From NCBI GenBank assembly GCA_914767715.1, contig OU612068.1, forward strand, positions 7,750,001 to 7,814,000: a stretch of DNA of 64,000 nucleotides, in the 5' to 3' direction. This DNA is from Membranipora membranacea. Taxonomy: Eukaryota; Bryozoa; Gymnolaemata; Cheilostomatida; Membraniporidae. Shown piece by piece: positions 63,801-64,000 of the stretch. Under the pieces are notes generated by a model that saw nothing but the letters and a program-made list of their open reading frames with translations, did not search any database and was not told the DNA's origin. Within the stretch, counting starts at the first letter, position 1, and the number at the start of each line of letters is the position of its first letter. The position numbers and the translations under genes were made by a program.

Positions 63801-63990
63801 AAAATAACAGTTCAGTGATATGACAGATTTTAGCTCACCTGGGATACTCATCCCTGTAGATGAGAGTCGGGGCGAACAGGAAGTAGATATATCTGGAGAA
63901 GTTGATGCCGCTCATACTCTCTGGTTTATCTGATCTGACACGAGGTACATTCTCCCTCACAAATGAGTGTACCTTCATCAACATCCGGAT
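54826..63990 (-). CDS. SOAT: Sterol O-acyltransferase (ACAT/MBOAT family), C-terminal part
   Basis: Six coding exons on the minus strand: 63839-63990, 59174-59370, 58453-58628, 57707-57848, 55696-55838 and 54826-54903. Earlier exons lie beyond the window; an acceptor borders 63990. All phases join. The enzyme esterifies sterols with fatty acyl-CoA in the ER membrane. Diagnostic blocks in order: [71 protein letters not shown], then [20 protein letters not shown] with the membrane-embedded catalytic His, and [17 protein letters not shown]. The HDWL-x3-Y form separates it from DGAT1. Several segments are strongly hydrophobic, as expected of a multipass protein. The last small exon (ending FVHPTHGAG... 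and a stop at 54826) is supported by phase and by matching register with FLDYVRPRS of the human tail; it is less certain than the others. Confidence 0.93.
56181..57475. mobile_element. 1.29-kb foldback DNA element with TTAA duplication
   Basis: The element (56185-57471) starts GGTTGTGATACCAGCGTTGA and ends with its imperfect reverse complement, and is bounded by TTAA on both sides (56181-56184 and 57472-57475). The two arms are about 600 bases each and pair almost throughout, around a short unpaired centre near 56841-56892. The left arm holds an extra block of about 80 bases near 56655-56740. TTAA duplications are typical of piggyBac- and Kolobok-like transposases. No transposase is encoded; open frames in both arms are mirror images of one another. 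It lies in an intron of SOAT. Confidence 0.88.
57506..57703. repeat. Degenerate tandem repeat beside a SOAT splice donor
   Basis: About a dozen irregular copies of a 15-18-base unit built on GTAAGTAACGACTATG and variants (GTAACTATTGGCTGT, GTAAGTAAGGACAGT). The array ends within a few bases of the donor of the SOAT exon at 57707-57848. Open frames across it are repeat artefacts. Confidence 0.8.
59003..59144. repeat. 142-bp foldback element in a SOAT intron
   Basis: Imperfect inverted repeat with arms of about 64 bases. GTTGTAGCTAGTTTAAGCGC at the left is mirrored at the right end, and CATTTCATTATCAACCA pairs with TGGTTGATAATGAAATG, around a short CTTCCCCC loop. No clear target-site duplication. 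Confidence 0.8.
59870..59965. repeat. Two-copy tandem duplication, about 45 bp
   Basis: GCTACCTGTCA...TTACAGCTG.GGTATTGAT occurs twice in succession, at about 59892 and 59935, inside the SOAT intron. Confidence 0.6.
60261..60392. repeat. Two-copy tandem duplication, about 65 bp
   Basis: AGGTACTGAGACTATGAG...GTCAGTACCTGGATGAGTCC...CCACAGGT is followed by a diverged second copy with a small internal insertion. Lies in the SOAT intron upstream of the nested gene. Confidence 0.7.
60859..60865 (+). promoter_or_regulatory. Putative TATA box of the nested gene
   Basis: TATATAG about 115 bases upstream of the start codon at 60977 would place a transcription start near 60890. A CTCCTCAG|G acceptor-like site at 60959 could instead mean the leader is spliced. 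Unconfirmed. Confidence 0.35.
60977..62317 (+). CDS. Cys-rich secreted protein, probably GPI-anchored, nested in SOAT intron
   Basis: An intronless 446-aa frame. Residues 1-25 are a signal peptide. The ectodomain has 18 cysteines between 28 and 338, most in the first 245 residues. Blocks include [11 protein letters not shown] (62-72), [16 protein letters not shown] (102-112), a spaced Cys run to about 207 and a further pair at 239/243. The CDWY-x-DCL and G-x-RW-x6-C pattern recalls stanniocalcin-like secreted proteins of invertebrates, but I do not assign that family firmly. RDKR (232-235) is a furin-type site that would split the ectodomain. NTS (262) and NSS (295) are N-glycosylation sites. 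Residues 351-395 are Ser/Thr-rich, a mucin-like stalk, followed by a GGG-rich linker. The C-terminal 18 residues are hydrophobic and preceded by small residues (ENGA at 417-420), as in GPI-anchor signals. It lies on the strand opposite to SOAT, inside one intron. The lack of introns fits a retrogene or a simple gene. Confidence 0.88.
   Translation: MATLQAWLASAIVLISLTILTLVRSESCLDRTYNRAESGPILSETTIPPLPSGCNSPSGLTCDWYPDCLNRCFYNCDQQTIDSAQSYCSKFSTNLWYFTQTGIRWVFSVRKCQQSMLAGQLAMDPIPSCDKISERVLQSHTDCFADPNPQANSGDSICGLQCQDFLAIFKTVEDETKMKFEETLMSAFGEADGQCAPQGAAANFHQCFNQNSGGYFRLVRFVLAEKENNIARDKRSTECDDKCVSEKVTNYLLSEKLGYAKNTSLDWSTLVKWLPSTNIEISILFMDSAFLTNANSSLDNVDMIASKTADLLKTDPNVKVDDTQYEVKEVSSCGDFLCSPGNSITVRLGPETTAVTSTSISPPTTASSQGTAVKSTADSTQSSPAVTEDSTTEQVNGGGPGGDNDGVISDKSVYDPENGATRATKWNIEFVFSALCAALILKFMLS
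62318..63838. other. Remainder of the SOAT intron
   Basis: The 3' untranslated region of the nested gene probably occupies the left part. A homopolymer C tract lies near 62405-62420. No further exon, RNA gene or element was recognised. Confidence 0.4.
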
Positions 63991-64000
63991 CTACAGAGCA

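Overview
This is nuclear DNA of an invertebrate animal. It is AT-rich, its genes have many small exons with GT-AG introns, and it carries foldback and hAT-type transposons. The encoded proteins match bilaterian families (NEK10, mitochondrial amidoxime-reducing component, sterol O-acyltransferase, an amidated neuropeptide precursor). A lophotrochozoan is my guess, but the sequence alone does not fix the phylum. No rRNA, tRNA, CRISPR array or bacterial gene was recognised. Exon models were built by eye from splice sites, reading phase and recall of family proteins, with no alignment run.

Layout. 1-1791: nothing recognised. 1792-2821 (-): a small secreted neuropeptide precursor whose amidated products (HNGM-amide twice, NNHGF-amide) I do not recognise; two long palindromes lie in its 5'UTR intron. 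5699-24451 (-): a complete 21-exon NEK10 kinase gene whose phases all join to give 1139 aa. 26456-29878 (+): a divergently oriented six-exon RING-finger/coiled-coil protein of 351 aa. 30600-53640 (-): a three-copy tandem array of MTARC (MOSC-domain molybdoenzyme) genes. 54826-63990 (-): a sterol O-acyltransferase gene, with only its last six coding exons inside the window. Its 4.5-kb intron hosts an intronless gene on the opposite strand (60977-62317, +) for a Cys-rich, probably GPI-anchored secreted protein.

The MTARC array is the most informative region. Copies 1 and 2 are intact (336 aa each). Copy 3 has a nonsense codon in exon 2, a one-base deletion in exon 6 and a GC splice donor. Copy 2 is a mosaic: its 5' half is almost identical to copy 1 and its 3' half almost identical to copy 3, which suggests recent gene conversion or unequal crossing-over. 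The copies act as natural empty sites for one another. They date a 5'-truncated LINE (with target-site duplication), a 1-kb hAT-type element (8-bp duplication) and a 0.5-kb inverted-repeat element as insertions made after duplication. A 20-codon upstream ORF and a CCAAT box are kept in all three 5' ends.

The genes do not look like a functional pathway cluster. The shared themes are local duplication, nesting and foldback-element insertion.
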